64,000 nt of DNA from Oceanihabitans iliipiscarium (GTDB lineage: Bacteria; Bacteroidota; Bacteroidia; Flavobacteriales; Flavobacteriaceae). The notes under the pieces were generated by a model, which was given only the letters and a program-made list of their open reading frames with translations, ran no database searches and had not been told where the DNA came from. A program made the position numbers and the translations under genes. Positions 42,784 through 52,419 of the stretch are shown one piece after another; position 1 is the stretch's first letter, and the number at the start of each line of letters is the position of its first letter. The stretch covers positions 496,001-560,000 of the forward strand of contig NZ_JBHUOV010000001.1 in NCBI RefSeq assembly GCF_042686125.1, written 5' to 3'.

Positions 42784-44004
42784 CTACTTTAAAGATATTT
42801 GTTTGTGTTTTTTAATATGGTTAAGCAATATAAAAGCAATTAATATGCTAAAATACTTTACACCCAGAGTGCGTTCTAAAACGCTTTCGGTAAGACAAGA
42901 AACAATAAAACACATTATAAGTAAAAGGTTTATATAATCTTTATTTTTAGTAGTCATTTTTATGAGTATAAATAAAAGAGTAATAAAACATAATAGCCCT
43001 ATTATACCATGCGATACTAAGTATTCAAAAAATTGATTATGAGAATTATAATTTCTTTCAAAAGCAGTGTAATCATGCATTTTCTTATACTCTATTTTTC
43101 TTAAATCATTATCATTATTTGGCCCAACCCCAAAAACTGGTGCTTTTTTAAACACTTCTATCGACGCATCTAATCTAGTAATTCTATAATCTTTATGCTT
43201 TTTATCAAAAGGGTTTAGTTTGTAAACTATTTTCTCCCTTAAATATTGGTGTGGGTGAAATAATGCAATCATAAGTAAGGCTAAACCTAATGATCCAACA
43301 AGTAATAATTGCTTGATTTTTTTCCTTTTTAAAGCATAAACAAACACTACTATCAATAAAATAATGATAGCGTTTCTTGCCAACAATTGAAATAACAAAA
43401 ATGATAATAAGACCAAAAGAGTATAACTTATTCTTTTATTTAAATATGTGTTAAATAATGTTTTTATAAACACCCACATAATAAGAATTCCTATATAAGG
43501 TGGATGCTGATCTAATGGTTTAGCAAAGTTAATATTAAGGTGTCTCCATCTGAAAAAATACTCTAATGGCTCATTCCCTTTGATCATGGCATAAATTATA
43601 TGACATTCACATATTATCATAAATAAGACCAAGCCTAAAGCCAAGCCGTAATAAAAGTATTTTTCAAGATTGTTTAATGAAGCACTTAAGATAAACAATA
43701 ATGGAATTAAAATTAATGGTAAAGCTCTAATCAGTTCCTTTATAGCAATGTCAAAATCTCCTGTTATTATCCCAATGAGTCTTGGGATAATTAGTAAAGC
43801 TGGAATTAAAACCAAGTATAAATAACTACTTTGATTGGTTAGTTTTTTTTGTTTTATAAAGATTACAACAGCGCACACGAGTAAAATGACTGTAACTATT
43901 GTGCCATACTGGTCTTTAAAAGGAAGGGCTAGTCCTAAACAAAACATGAGAAGCAAGAAAGCTTTATTAATATTAATTCTGTTTGTAATAAAACCAGCAG
44001 TCAT
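42784..44004 (-). CDS. O-antigen ligase/polymerase family membrane protein
   Basis: 406 residues, about twelve hydrophobic segments and a large loop (about 250-320) containing KAPVFGVGPNNDNDLR and YNSHNQFFEYLVSHGI, which is the pattern of the Wzy_C domain (WaaL, Wzy). It either polymerises repeat units or attaches the polymer to lipid A-core on the periplasmic face. An upstream gap of 70 bases separates it from the small lipoprotein. Confidence 0.82.
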   Translation of the reverse strand: MTAGFITNRININKAFLLLMFCLGLALPFKDQYGTIVTVILLVCAVVIFIKQKKLTNQSSYLYLVLIPALLIIPRLIGIITGDFDIAIKELIRALPLILIPLLFILSASLNNLEKYFYYGLALGLVLFMIICECHIIYAMIKGNEPLEYFFRWRHLNINFAKPLDQHPPYIGILIMWVFIKTLFNTYLNKRISYTLLVLLSFLLFQLLARNAIIILLIVVFVYALKRKKIKQLLLVGSLGLALLMIALFHPHQYLREKIVYKLNPFDKKHKDYRITRLDASIEVFKKAPVFGVGPNNDNDLRKIEYKKMHDYTAFERNYNSHNQFFEYLVSHGIIGLLCFITLLFILIKMTTKNKDYINLLLIMCFIVSCLTESVLERTLGVKYFSILIAFILLNHIKKHKQISLK

Positions 44005-44074
44005 ATATATAAACTATAAATTATTTGTGATCTTTAATTAATTTTTCACTCTTTAAATCTTAATTCAATAAGCC

Positions 44075-44470
44075 TTATAATCTATTAGAAATCAATAAGT
44101 TGTCATAAAAAACATCATGTTTATTCGAATCACTCCAATACCTATATAAGCCCATTTTTAAATAAGGTAAAGACTTGTTGTGCATATTCGCACCATAAAC
44201 TTTATTGTGTTTTCCATTAGAGGGTGCGAAGGTCTTATTATTTAATTCTCTTGCAACATAACTAGAATTAATATAATATTCTGCATTCTTTAATGTCGTA
44301 GAACCATCTTTAAATTTGATGTCTTCACGTAAAGGAAAGCTATCAAATGGATTACAAACCCTACCTCCCCAGTTATTTATTGCTATTTGATCTTTTTTAT
44401 TATTATCAATACATGAAAGCACCAATAGAAAGCAGGCAAATATTATAAGGATAATTGATTGTGCCTTCAT
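44075..44470 (-). CDS. small lipoprotein with a polysaccharide-lyase-like tail
   Basis: 131 residues. A lipoprotein signal (IIFACFLLVLSC, cysteine 20) is followed by a mature protein whose C-terminal segment (YGANMHNKSLPYLKMGLYR ... VFYDNLLI) resembles the last strands of heparin-lyase-I-like lyases (PL7/PL13/PL20-type jelly rolls). It is far too short to be a complete lyase, so it may be an internally deleted remnant or a short carbohydrate-binding relic. I infer this from pattern memory. It sits four bases from the acetyltransferase gene in a polysaccharide locus. Confidence 0.55.
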   Translation of the reverse strand: MKAQSIILIIFACFLLVLSCIDNNKKDQIAINNWGGRVCNPFDSFPLREDIKFKDGSTTLKNAEYYINSSYVARELNNKTFAPSNGKHNKVYGANMHNKSLPYLKMGLYRYWSDSNKHDVFYDNLLISNRL

Positions 44471-44982
44471 ATTTCTGAATTTCTGAATTTCAAAATTTTT
44501 GCTGGAACACCTCCTACTAAAGCATATTCCGGAATGTCCTTTGTTACTACAGAACCCGCTGCTATAATAGTATGATCATGTATAGTCACGCCTGGAAGAA
44601 TCAAAGCATTAGCACCAATCCAAACATCGTTGCCAATTTTTGTTTGTAAAAACTCCTTTCCTTGTTTTTGAATTGGGATATCTATGCGGTCTGATTTATG
44701 ATTTCTAGAATATATTTTAACATCTGGCCCCATAATAACATTACTTCCAATTTCAACATTAGACTGTATAATGCATCTTGTTCCTAATTCAGAATCGCTC
44801 CCTACTATACAATTAGGTGCAATTTCGGCCATGTTTTTAACCCGTAATCTTGAGCCACATTTTTTTAAATACTTTGATACAAAAAGGCGTCTTAGGAATG
44901 GGAAAAACAAACTATAAGGTCTATAATCTTCTGGAGTGTTTCTCAAAAACACAAGATAAAAAGCGTATATAATTTTTTTCAA
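44467..44982 (-). CDS. hexapeptide-repeat acyltransferase (WcaF/maltose-acetyltransferase-like)
   Basis: 171 residues. The left-handed beta-helix repeats (IVGSDSELGTRCIIQSNVEI, GNDVWIGANALILPGVTI) and the C-terminal GGVPAKILKF motif mark sugar O-acetyltransferases. It would use acetyl-CoA to acetylate a sugar of the repeat unit. The start is a TTG at 44982 whose last two bases form part of the TGA stop of the preceding glycosyltransferase (TTGA overlap). Confidence 0.85.
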   Translation of the reverse strand: MKKIIYAFYLVFLRNTPEDYRPYSLFFPFLRRLFVSKYLKKCGSRLRVKNMAEIAPNCIVGSDSELGTRCIIQSNVEIGSNVIMGPDVKIYSRNHKSDRIDIPIQKQGKEFLQTKIGNDVWIGANALILPGVTIHDHTIIAAGSVVTKDIPEYALVGGVPAKILKFRNSEI

Positions 44983-46010
44983 CTATTGTAAATTTTTAAT
45001 AAACGACTACAAACTTTAGTCAAAGATAATTCTTTAAATGAATTTAATGCGCCTTCTTTTAATTTAGAATACTCTTCACTTTGACATAGTCGCTCTTTAA
45101 GAAACGTTGGAATTGTCTCTTTATTTTCTATTGCAAACGTATAACCATTAAATCCTTCAACCACTTGTTCTTTAAATTGTGGAATATTTGAGGTTAAAAC
45201 AGGCGTACCACAATACATGGCCTCAAGAGTTACTGTTGGAAATCCCTCTGATCTAGAAGGTGAAAACAAAAATTTTGATTCATTATATAACACTCTTAAT
45301 TGCTCATGTGATTGATCAATTTTCAAGGTTATATTGTGCCCTTTTTTTATTAGTTCTTTTATTTTATTTTCATATGGCTCGCCTTTACCTACCACACAAA
45401 ATGAAATTGAATTATCTAATACCTCTAATGTTTTATATAGAATGTCTATGCCTTTAACATGGAAAAAAGAGCCTACAAAAATAAAATCATATTTCTTTTT
45501 TACATCTGGCATATTATAAAATACTTTGTCATTTATCCCGACAGGTAGCACTTCTCCTTTAGTCAGATTTAATTTGTTTTTGATTTGTTTTTGAATTTCT
45601 TTACCAACAGGAATTGAGTAGTTAATTTTTTTAGCAAAAAAACCAAACATTTTTTTATTGGATTCATTAACTTGAGTATTAATATCTGACCCATGAAAAG
45701 TAACCAAAAGCTTTGTTTTTGTATAACATAATTTATATAACCAAACAAATAGAATTAAAGGAAAAAAATAGTGTAAATGAATAACATCATACTTTTTAAA
45801 ATAATTAGGAATAAATCGGAAAAATGTTGTAATGTACTTTAAAACACTCCCTGCTTTAGAGGTAAATGTTCTTCTCATAAAAAAAATATCAATTACGTTT
45901 TCATTTCCAACTAATTCGTTTAGTTTTTCATATTGGTTTTTAACAAAAATTCCTGCGTACTTTTTTTGTACACTAGGATACATATTTGTTACTATTAATA
46001 TTTTTTTCAT
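44979..46010 (-). CDS. glycosyltransferase family 4
   Basis: 343 residues. KKILIVTNMYPSVQKKYAGIFV at the N-terminus is the usual GT4 opening (FVKNQ acceptor site), and FSPSRSEGFPTVTLEAMYCG is the C-terminal donor-binding E-x7-E motif. It transfers a sugar from an NDP-sugar to the growing repeat unit in the cytoplasm. The ATG lies 38 bases inside the end of the preceding membrane-protein gene. Confidence 0.9.
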   Translation of the reverse strand: MKKILIVTNMYPSVQKKYAGIFVKNQYEKLNELVGNENVIDIFFMRRTFTSKAGSVLKYITTFFRFIPNYFKKYDVIHLHYFFPLILFVWLYKLCYTKTKLLVTFHGSDINTQVNESNKKMFGFFAKKINYSIPVGKEIQKQIKNKLNLTKGEVLPVGINDKVFYNMPDVKKKYDFIFVGSFFHVKGIDILYKTLEVLDNSISFCVVGKGEPYENKIKELIKKGHNITLKIDQSHEQLRVLYNESKFLFSPSRSEGFPTVTLEAMYCGTPVLTSNIPQFKEQVVEGFNGYTFAIENKETIPTFLKERLCQSEEYSKLKEGALNSFKELSLTKVCSRLLKIYNS

Positions 46011-47202
46011 AATTATATATAATAAAGAAGAAAGATAGTAATATTAAAAAAGTAAGGTCTGAACTCATAAACAATCCTCTAAAAAAGAAATTAAACCAAA
46101 GTAAGAAAGCCAAAACATAGTACATTTTTTTATTGATTAATATCTTAAGTTTTTTAAGCATTACAATTATAATGATTGCAAATAAAATTATTCCAATTAC
46201 ACCAAATTCTCCTAAAACTGAAGCAAAATTGCTATCAAATATTCCAACCATTTTAGTGAAATACGACCTCCACCCTTGATTATAAAAATCATAAACTACG
46301 CTCCCTTCAGAAAATACTGTTCCAAAAGTTGCAGAACCGGTTCCAATTGGGAAATAATCTTTAGCAATTAAAATGCTTAAATGCAACATTATGCCTCTAA
46401 TATAATGACTAGTAAGATCAAATGAATCCTGAAGGTTTGCCCAGGTTCTTGAAATTAAAGGTGTGGTATAGTTTAAAATTATAAAGCCAGAAAAAACTAC
46501 TATTATAAACGTTTTTTTAGTAATTAACTGAATCAGTGTTTTTGAATAGTTTATTATTAAAACTATTGCAATAGCCAATAAAGTAGTTCTACTTCCTAAA
46601 AATAGAAGTATAGATAGTGCTATTAAAGTATTTAACGCTATTTTTTTATGATTCTGATAGTAAAAATGTATTTGAGTTTTATACAAATAAATAAAGAAGA
46701 TTGTTAAATATAAAATGTTCGCTTTTACAAAACCACTATATTTAAAATCTGTAGATGTAAAATCTGGAATCATCCCAATATACAATGCCATTTTTTGCTT
46801 GTATATTAAACTTAAAACGAAACCAATAAACAATATATAAATGAAGAGCTTTGTATACTTTAAAAAATATGGGATAATCATATTTCTTCTGTAATAAATA
46901 TACCCAAATAAAACAAAAAACTTAATATGCACTAAGTTTTGTGTTAAAATATGTACGGTGTTATTATTATAGCCAAACAACAAAGAAATAACCGTCATAT
47001 ATATATATAGCAAAGTATAAGATACAATATAAAGTTTAACCTTTCCGGTTTTTAATATTTGAAAAAGTTCTAACAATAAAATTGAAATTAACAACACTTC
47101 ATCTGTAAGTCCAAGAATTTTATCGCTTAAAATTAAGCTCAAAGGCCTTCTTAATAGTGAAATAAATATTAGTGAAAATATATATTTAAATTCAAATTTC
47201 AT
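45973..47202 (-). CDS. O-antigen polymerase-like membrane protein
   Basis: 409 residues with about ten to twelve hydrophobic segments. A loop (about 275-325) contains FPIGTGSATFGTVFSEGSVVY and DSNFASVLGEFGVIGIILF, the Wzy-type pattern of a glycine-rich loop followed by a helix. It probably polymerises repeat units in the periplasm. It overlaps the deacetylase gene by 11 bases and the following GT4 gene by 38 bases. Confidence 0.72.
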   Translation of the reverse strand: MKFEFKYIFSLIFISLLRRPLSLILSDKILGLTDEVLLISILLLELFQILKTGKVKLYIVSYTLLYIYMTVISLLFGYNNNTVHILTQNLVHIKFFVLFGYIYYRRNMIIPYFLKYTKLFIYILFIGFVLSLIYKQKMALYIGMIPDFTSTDFKYSGFVKANILYLTIFFIYLYKTQIHFYYQNHKKIALNTLIALSILLFLGSRTTLLAIAIVLIINYSKTLIQLITKKTFIIVVFSGFIILNYTTPLISRTWANLQDSFDLTSHYIRGIMLHLSILIAKDYFPIGTGSATFGTVFSEGSVVYDFYNQGWRSYFTKMVGIFDSNFASVLGEFGVIGIILFAIIIIVMLKKLKILINKKMYYVLAFLLWFNFFFRGLFMSSDLTFLILLSFFFIIYNYEKNINSNKYVS

Positions 47203-48073
47203 TATAACCGTAAGATTGTTTTTTTATAAAACGCCAAAACCCTGTAGCTTTAATTATATTTTCTTGAACCGAACCAGTATCGTTTAATGATATTCTCTTT
47301 AATCTAAACAAGTCTGTTTTATCGTCATTATAGCCATAATCAACGGTTACAGCACATTGATAGCCTGATTTTTTAACAAAATTAATCTCTCTATTAGAGT
47401 AGTCTCCATTAGGATAGGCAAAGGCATAAATATCGTTTCCTAAAAGGTTTTCTAATTCTTTTTTAGAACATTCTATTTCTCTTTTACTATCACTCTCATT
47501 TAAGTTAATTAAAATGGGGTGATACATTGTATGGGCTTGAAAATCTATTAATTTAGACGCTAACATTTCCTGAATTTCTGAAAGGTTTAAAGCATGTCTT
47601 TCTTCATATTCTTTATCTTTTATGTATCCTAGAGTTTTTAAATATAGTAACATATCATCATATGGCATTTTCTTTATTTTTTGTAACTCTTGCTTAGGTA
47701 TGTTATAATTACTCCAAAAATGTTTATTTGAATTAACAAGAGAACTACATAAAAAAATTGTTGCTGGGATACTGTATTTCTTAAATATAGGAAGTAATTT
47801 ATAGTTTTCTTTATGTCCATCATCAAAAGTTAAAATTGCAGTATAATGAGGTAAAGTAGAAAGCGATCTATTTGCTCTATGTTCTAGATAGTCTTTTAAT
47901 GATATAAAATTATACTTCTTTGTTAGTGTTTTTAATAATGCATCAAAATTGTCTGGTGATGGGTCATGAAGTAATAGTATAGTAACTTTATTTCGCTGTT
48001 TTAGAAAACGAAGGAGTGCGTCTAATTGTAAAAATTTTATACTAGAAAAAAAAAATCTTTTACCAGGTTTCAT
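47192..48073 (-). CDS. polysaccharide deacetylase (NodB homology, CE4)
   Basis: 293 residues. The NodB motif TFDDGHKENY holds the first two metal-site aspartates; IDFQAHTMYHPIL supplies the paired histidines and FAYPNGDYS the third block. The family removes N-acetyl groups from sugars such as GlcNAc with a divalent metal. Lacking a clear signal peptide, it may act in the cytoplasm or associate with the membrane. It overlaps genes on both sides (14 and 11 bases). Confidence 0.88.
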   Translation of the reverse strand: MKPGKRFFFSSIKFLQLDALLRFLKQRNKVTILLLHDPSPDNFDALLKTLTKKYNFISLKDYLEHRANRSLSTLPHYTAILTFDDGHKENYKLLPIFKKYSIPATIFLCSSLVNSNKHFWSNYNIPKQELQKIKKMPYDDMLLYLKTLGYIKDKEYEERHALNLSEIQEMLASKLIDFQAHTMYHPILINLNESDSKREIECSKKELENLLGNDIYAFAYPNGDYSNREINFVKKSGYQCAVTVDYGYNDDKTDLFRLKRISLNDTGSVQENIIKATGFWRFIKKQSYGYNEI

Positions 48074-48884
48074 CTATTTGAATGTACTTTTTAATTTTCA
48101 TTAAATCTTCTTTAAACAGGTCTTTATATTGACTATTTAGCTCTTGTTTTATTAATTCACTTTTTTTCTGAGTATTTAAATCCTTTATTGCTCTTCTTAT
48201 TTTTACTCTTGTATTAGAGGAGAATAGTTTTTTAAATATACTTCTAATAAAATTATTTGAGTTTTTATCAAATAAAACTTTATTAAGAGACTTAAATCTA
48301 ACATTTTTTGTCTTATTAGCATTGAATATTTTAATAACTTCTTTAGTTTCTAACCCTAAAAAGTTTAGGGTTTTATCTACAACTTCTTCAGGATTTTTTA
48401 TCAATTCTTCAAAGAAAATAATATTAATATTATTCTTGTTGAAAATTCTATATAAATACTCAAGTTTTTTACCGTAAAGGCTTCTTTCAATATATTCTTT
48501 ATTTTGTTCTATAGCTTTATTTATATCATCATTTTCCTCTTTTGATAATTGTCTTAAAAATTTAAATGCTGAACGGATTCTATCCTCGGGTTTTCTTAAA
48601 AGTAATATGATTTTAGCCTCTGGATTATAATTTTTAATCCTTTCTAAACTATCTGGGTTTTCAATATAATCGACACAACCACTTATAACGACCTTTTCAT
48701 TACTCAGATGCCTAAATTGATTTTCAAAAAAAGAAGTGCCTTTTGAGTATAATGTTTTATCAATAAAAAAAGGGTAATCTTTAAGCGCTGATTCGCCATA
48801 TATATCTTGGTGTTGAATTAACCATTCGTATAATGATGTAGTTCCGGCTTTTTGTACGCCAATAATAAATGTATTTACTTTCAT
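48060..48884 (-). CDS. PAPS-dependent sulfotransferase (carbohydrate type), copy 1
   Basis: 274 residues. The PAPS 5'-phosphosulfate loop is VQKAGTTSLYEWLIQH (near residue 10). The 3'-phosphate site is LLRKPEDRIRSAFKFL (near residue 95), matching the RxPxxRxxS pattern of heparan-sulfate-like sulfotransferases. It should transfer sulfate from PAPS to a hydroxyl or amine of a sugar. It lies between a flippase and a deacetylase gene and in the same strand run as cysDNCQ. Confidence 0.88.
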   Translation of the reverse strand: MKVNTFIIGVQKAGTTSLYEWLIQHQDIYGESALKDYPFFIDKTLYSKGTSFFENQFRHLSNEKVVISGCVDYIENPDSLERIKNYNPEAKIILLLRKPEDRIRSAFKFLRQLSKEENDDINKAIEQNKEYIERSLYGKKLEYLYRIFNKNNINIIFFEELIKNPEEVVDKTLNFLGLETKEVIKIFNANKTKNVRFKSLNKVLFDKNSNNFIRSIFKKLFSSNTRVKIRRAIKDLNTQKKSELIKQELNSQYKDLFKEDLMKIKKYIQIDETW

Positions 48885-50179
48885 CTAAATGGTATATAAG
48901 CTAATAGTATTCTATAATGTTTCCAAATTATATAAACCCCTAAAAAATTCCAAAATGACATACTTACAACACTGCTAATCGCTGCGCCATAATATCCATA
49001 AGGTTGAATTAAAATTAAATCTAAAATAATATTAATTATAAAAGCGCCTAGTACTAAGTTTTGAAATGTTTTTTGTTTGCCTGTCATTTGAAATACTACG
49101 CCAACTGGCCCACAAATTGCATTTGATAGTTGTCCAACACAAAGCAAAAGTAATAGATTAGAACCTAACAAAAACTCTTCACCAAAAAAGGATAATAAAT
49201 AATTCCTAAAGATGACCAAAAAAAGGATTATTCCTAAAGAGAAAAAAAAGTTGACCTTAATAGTGATTGACAACAATTTATCAAATAGTTTTTTGTCCTC
49301 CTCTTTGTAAGCTTTGGCAATTTTGGGTGCTAAGATACTATTCATAGATTGTAAAGAAAAACCTATTAAGGCTGCTAGTTTTAATGCCACATGATACACA
49401 CCTACTTCTTTAGATGAAGTATAAACACCCAGAAAGATAGTGTCTGTCCAACCTAATAATAAGATTAATGATGAAGACAACATTAATGGAAGTGAGTCTT
49501 TTACATAATCTATAACTTTAAAATTTGTTGGTTTAACTTCAACAGTTCTGATTATAGAATGGACTTTAATAAATGAATAAATAGTTAACCCGAAAAGGCC
49601 TGTGGTGTGTGCTAAAATTGGTACATACGGCTCTCTGTAATTTGCAAGACTATAAAAAATAATTAACAAAATTAACGCAAAAACAAAACGCCCTGCATTA
49701 GTAAAAAACGAAAACTCTTTAATTTTTTTTAGTCCTCTTAAAGCACCTGCATTAATAATAGTAAGAGTCCATAAGGGTATAGAAGCAAATCCAAAAACAA
49801 CATAAATAGGTTGATCTATATTAAAGATTTCACAAAAAAACGATTTAAATAAAACTCCCAAAAAGGCTATAAATAATGCTAAAAAAAAGGACACCTTAAT
49901 TGTATGATAATACACTTCTTTAGCTTCTTCGATGGGTGTTGATGAAAACGTTTTAACAAGATTAATATCAAACCCAAACCTTGGAATTAATGAACCAATT
50001 AAGAATATTGAAAAGCTAATAGCTACCAAACCATTAACTTCTGCACCATAAAACCTTGAAATTAATAACGTAAAAATATAACCTGCAAGAAACCCAAAAA
50101 CTTTAATAATAAAGAATGAACCGCCTTTTGAAAATAATTCTAAAACATTTATGTCTTTAGCTAAAAGCCTTTTTATCAT
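48881..50179 (-). CDS. Wzx-type flippase
   Basis: 432 residues with about 12-14 hydrophobic segments. KGGSFFIIKVFGFLAGYIFT at the N-terminus and the LPLMLSSSLILLLGWTDTIF segment fit polysaccharide flippases that move lipid-linked repeat units out. It overlaps the sulfotransferase start by four bases (ATGA), and the gap to cysN is 49 bases, the largest near this point and a possible internal promoter. Confidence 0.88.
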   Translation of the reverse strand: MIKRLLAKDINVLELFSKGGSFFIIKVFGFLAGYIFTLLISRFYGAEVNGLVAISFSIFLIGSLIPRFGFDINLVKTFSSTPIEEAKEVYYHTIKVSFFLALFIAFLGVLFKSFFCEIFNIDQPIYVVFGFASIPLWTLTIINAGALRGLKKIKEFSFFTNAGRFVFALILLIIFYSLANYREPYVPILAHTTGLFGLTIYSFIKVHSIIRTVEVKPTNFKVIDYVKDSLPLMLSSSLILLLGWTDTIFLGVYTSSKEVGVYHVALKLAALIGFSLQSMNSILAPKIAKAYKEEDKKLFDKLLSITIKVNFFFSLGIILFLVIFRNYLLSFFGEEFLLGSNLLLLLCVGQLSNAICGPVGVVFQMTGKQKTFQNLVLGAFIINIILDLILIQPYGYYGAAISSVVSMSFWNFLGVYIIWKHYRILLAYIPFR

Positions 50180-50228
50180 TTCTTCTGCGTAATTTCACTT
50201 TTAGTTATAACGATTTTTTTTTAGAAAA

Positions 50229-51482
50229 CTATACAATCATTCCAGCTGCAACAGTCTCATTTGTTGCGTCATCTACCAAAATAATACTTCCTGTAGTTCT
50301 ATTCTCTCTATAAGAATCTACCATTAAAGGTTTTGTGGTACGTATTTTAACTTTACATATGTCATTCATGTGCAATTCTTTATCGTCGTTAATACGATCT
50401 AAGGTATTGATGTTGAATTTGTACACCACTTCTTTTATCATTGCTTTTTGATCATTAGAAGTATGTTTAATAGTGTATTTTGCTCTTGGTTTTGCAGAAT
50501 CATTATGTAACCAACACAGCATCACTTCTAAGTCTTGAGATGCTTCGGGCTTATTATTAGAGCGTACGATCATATCACCACGACTAATATCTATGTCATC
50601 TTCTAATGTTATTGATACAGACATAGGCGCATAAGCTTCTTCCAAAGTTTGTTCTAGAGTGTCAATACTTTTTATTTTTGAAGTAAATCCAGATGGCATC
50701 ACAGTAACCTCATCTCCTTTTCTAAAAATACCGCTAGCTACACGTCCTGCATAACCTCTATAGTCTATAAAACCTTCGCGTTGTGGTCTTAGAACGGTTT
50801 GTACTGGAAAACGTGCATCTACTTTATTAATATCGCTACTAATATGCATCGTTTCTAAGGTGTGCAACATAGGAGCTCCTTGATACCAAGGCATGTTTTC
50901 AGATTTATTCACTACATTATCACCGTTTAAAGCGCTCATTGGTATAAAACGTACATCTGTAACTAGCATTTTTGAAGATATATCTTCAAATTGTGCTATT
51001 ATTTTATTGTAAACTTCTTCAGAATAATCTACCAGATCCATTTTATTAATACAAACAATAATGTGTGGTATTTGCAATAATGAAGCTATGAAGGCATGTC
51101 TTTTGGTTTGCTCAATAACCCCATGTCTGGCATCAATTAATATTGTTGCCACATTAGCTGTTGAAGCACCAGTAACCATATTTCTTGTATACTGTATATG
51201 GCCTGGAGTATCAGCAATTATAAATTTACGTTTAGGCGTAGTAAAATACCTATAGGCGACATCTATGGTGATTCCTTGTTCACGCTCATCACGTAAACCG
51301 TCGGTAAATAAGGCTAAATCGACACCGTCATGACCTTTTCTTTTACTTGTGTTTTCAATAGCCACAAGCTGGTCCTCGAATATTGATTTCGAATCATATA
51401 ATAAGCGTCCAATCAATGTGCTCTTTCCATCATCTACACTTCCCGCTGTTGTAAAACGTAATAATTGATTATTATCTAACAT
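50229..51482 (-). CDS. cysN: sulfate adenylyltransferase subunit 1 (GTPase)
   Basis: 417 residues. G1 GSVDDGKSTLIGRLLYDS, G3 DTPGHIQYTRNM and G4 NKMDLVD mark an EF-Tu-like GTPase; the C-terminal part has two beta-barrel domains. CysN couples GTP hydrolysis to APS formation by CysD. It is the short form without a fused APS kinase, which is encoded separately at 52936-53532. It follows cysD by 31 bases. Confidence 0.95.
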   Translation of the reverse strand: MLDNNQLLRFTTAGSVDDGKSTLIGRLLYDSKSIFEDQLVAIENTSKRKGHDGVDLALFTDGLRDEREQGITIDVAYRYFTTPKRKFIIADTPGHIQYTRNMVTGASTANVATILIDARHGVIEQTKRHAFIASLLQIPHIIVCINKMDLVDYSEEVYNKIIAQFEDISSKMLVTDVRFIPMSALNGDNVVNKSENMPWYQGAPMLHTLETMHISSDINKVDARFPVQTVLRPQREGFIDYRGYAGRVASGIFRKGDEVTVMPSGFTSKIKSIDTLEQTLEEAYAPMSVSITLEDDIDISRGDMIVRSNNKPEASQDLEVMLCWLHNDSAKPRAKYTIKHTSNDQKAMIKEVVYKFNINTLDRINDDKELHMNDICKVKIRTTKPLMVDSYRENRTTGSIILVDDATNETVAAGMIV

Positions 51483-51513
51483 GTAATATTATATTTTTAT
51501 TGATTGTAGTTTT

Positions 51514-52419
51514 TTAGAAATAGCCTTGACGTTTTCTGTCTTCCATGGCTGATTCTGAGCGTTTATCATCACTTCTATTTCCTCTTTCTGTATTTCGCAT
51601 TCCAGCAACTTCGGCTGCAATTTTTTCTAAAGTATCTGCATCCGATTCATCGCCACCAGTAATGGTGATATCTCCTAAAGTTCTAAAACGTATTTTTTTA
51701 ACCACAACTTCTTCGTGTTCTTCAAGAGTTAAAAACTCAGAGTTTGGAATCCACGTACCTTCTCTACGTACTACTTCGCGTTCATGTGCAAAGTACAAGG
51801 ATGGTATAGCAATATTTTCACGCTTTATGTAATTCCAAACGTCCATTTCTGTCCAATTACTAATTGGAAACGCTCTAAAATGTTCGCCTTGAAAATGCTT
51901 TCCATTAAATATATTCCACAATTCTGGTCGTTGATTTTTAGGGTCCCATTGTCCAAAATCATCTCTATGTGAGAAAAAACGCTCCTTTGCTCTAGCCTTT
52001 TCTTCATCGCGTCTTCCACCACCAATTGCACAATCAACTTTATTCGCTTCAATAGCATCTAAAAGTGTTGTAATTTGAAGTGCATTACGTGTGGCATTTT
52101 TACCTTTTTCTTCAGCAACACGACCATCATCAATTGATTCTTGAACAGAACCAACAATAAGGTTTACTCCCAATTCTTTAATGATATCATCTCTAAATTT
52201 AATAGTTTCAGGGAAATTATGCCCTGTGTCTACATGCATTAAAGGAAATGGAATCTTAGCAGGGTAAAATGCTTTTTTTGCCAAATGAGTTACTAAAATA
52301 GAATCTTTACCTCCTGAAAATAAAATGACAGGATTTTCAAATTGCGCCCAAACTTCACGTAAAACAAAAATAGCTTCACTTTCTAATTCATCTAAATAAT
52401 TTAAATAATATTTACTCAT
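51514..52419 (-). CDS. cysD: sulfate adenylyltransferase subunit 2
   Basis: 301 residues. The PP-loop SGGKDSILVTHLAKKAF (about 35-50) binds ATP; GGRRDEEKARAKERFFSHRD and WNIFNGK are CysD-specific. It makes APS from sulfate and ATP with CysN. The start overlaps the end of the small lipoprotein gene by eight bases, suggesting coupled translation. Confidence 0.95.
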   Translation of the reverse strand: MSKYYLNYLDELESEAIFVLREVWAQFENPVILFSGGKDSILVTHLAKKAFYPAKIPFPLMHVDTGHNFPETIKFRDDIIKELGVNLIVGSVQESIDDGRVAEEKGKNATRNALQITTLLDAIEANKVDCAIGGGRRDEEKARAKERFFSHRDDFGQWDPKNQRPELWNIFNGKHFQGEHFRAFPISNWTEMDVWNYIKRENIAIPSLYFAHEREVVRREGTWIPNSEFLTLEEHEEVVVKKIRFRTLGDITITGGDESDADTLEKIAAEVAGMRNTERGNRSDDKRSESAMEDRKRQGYF

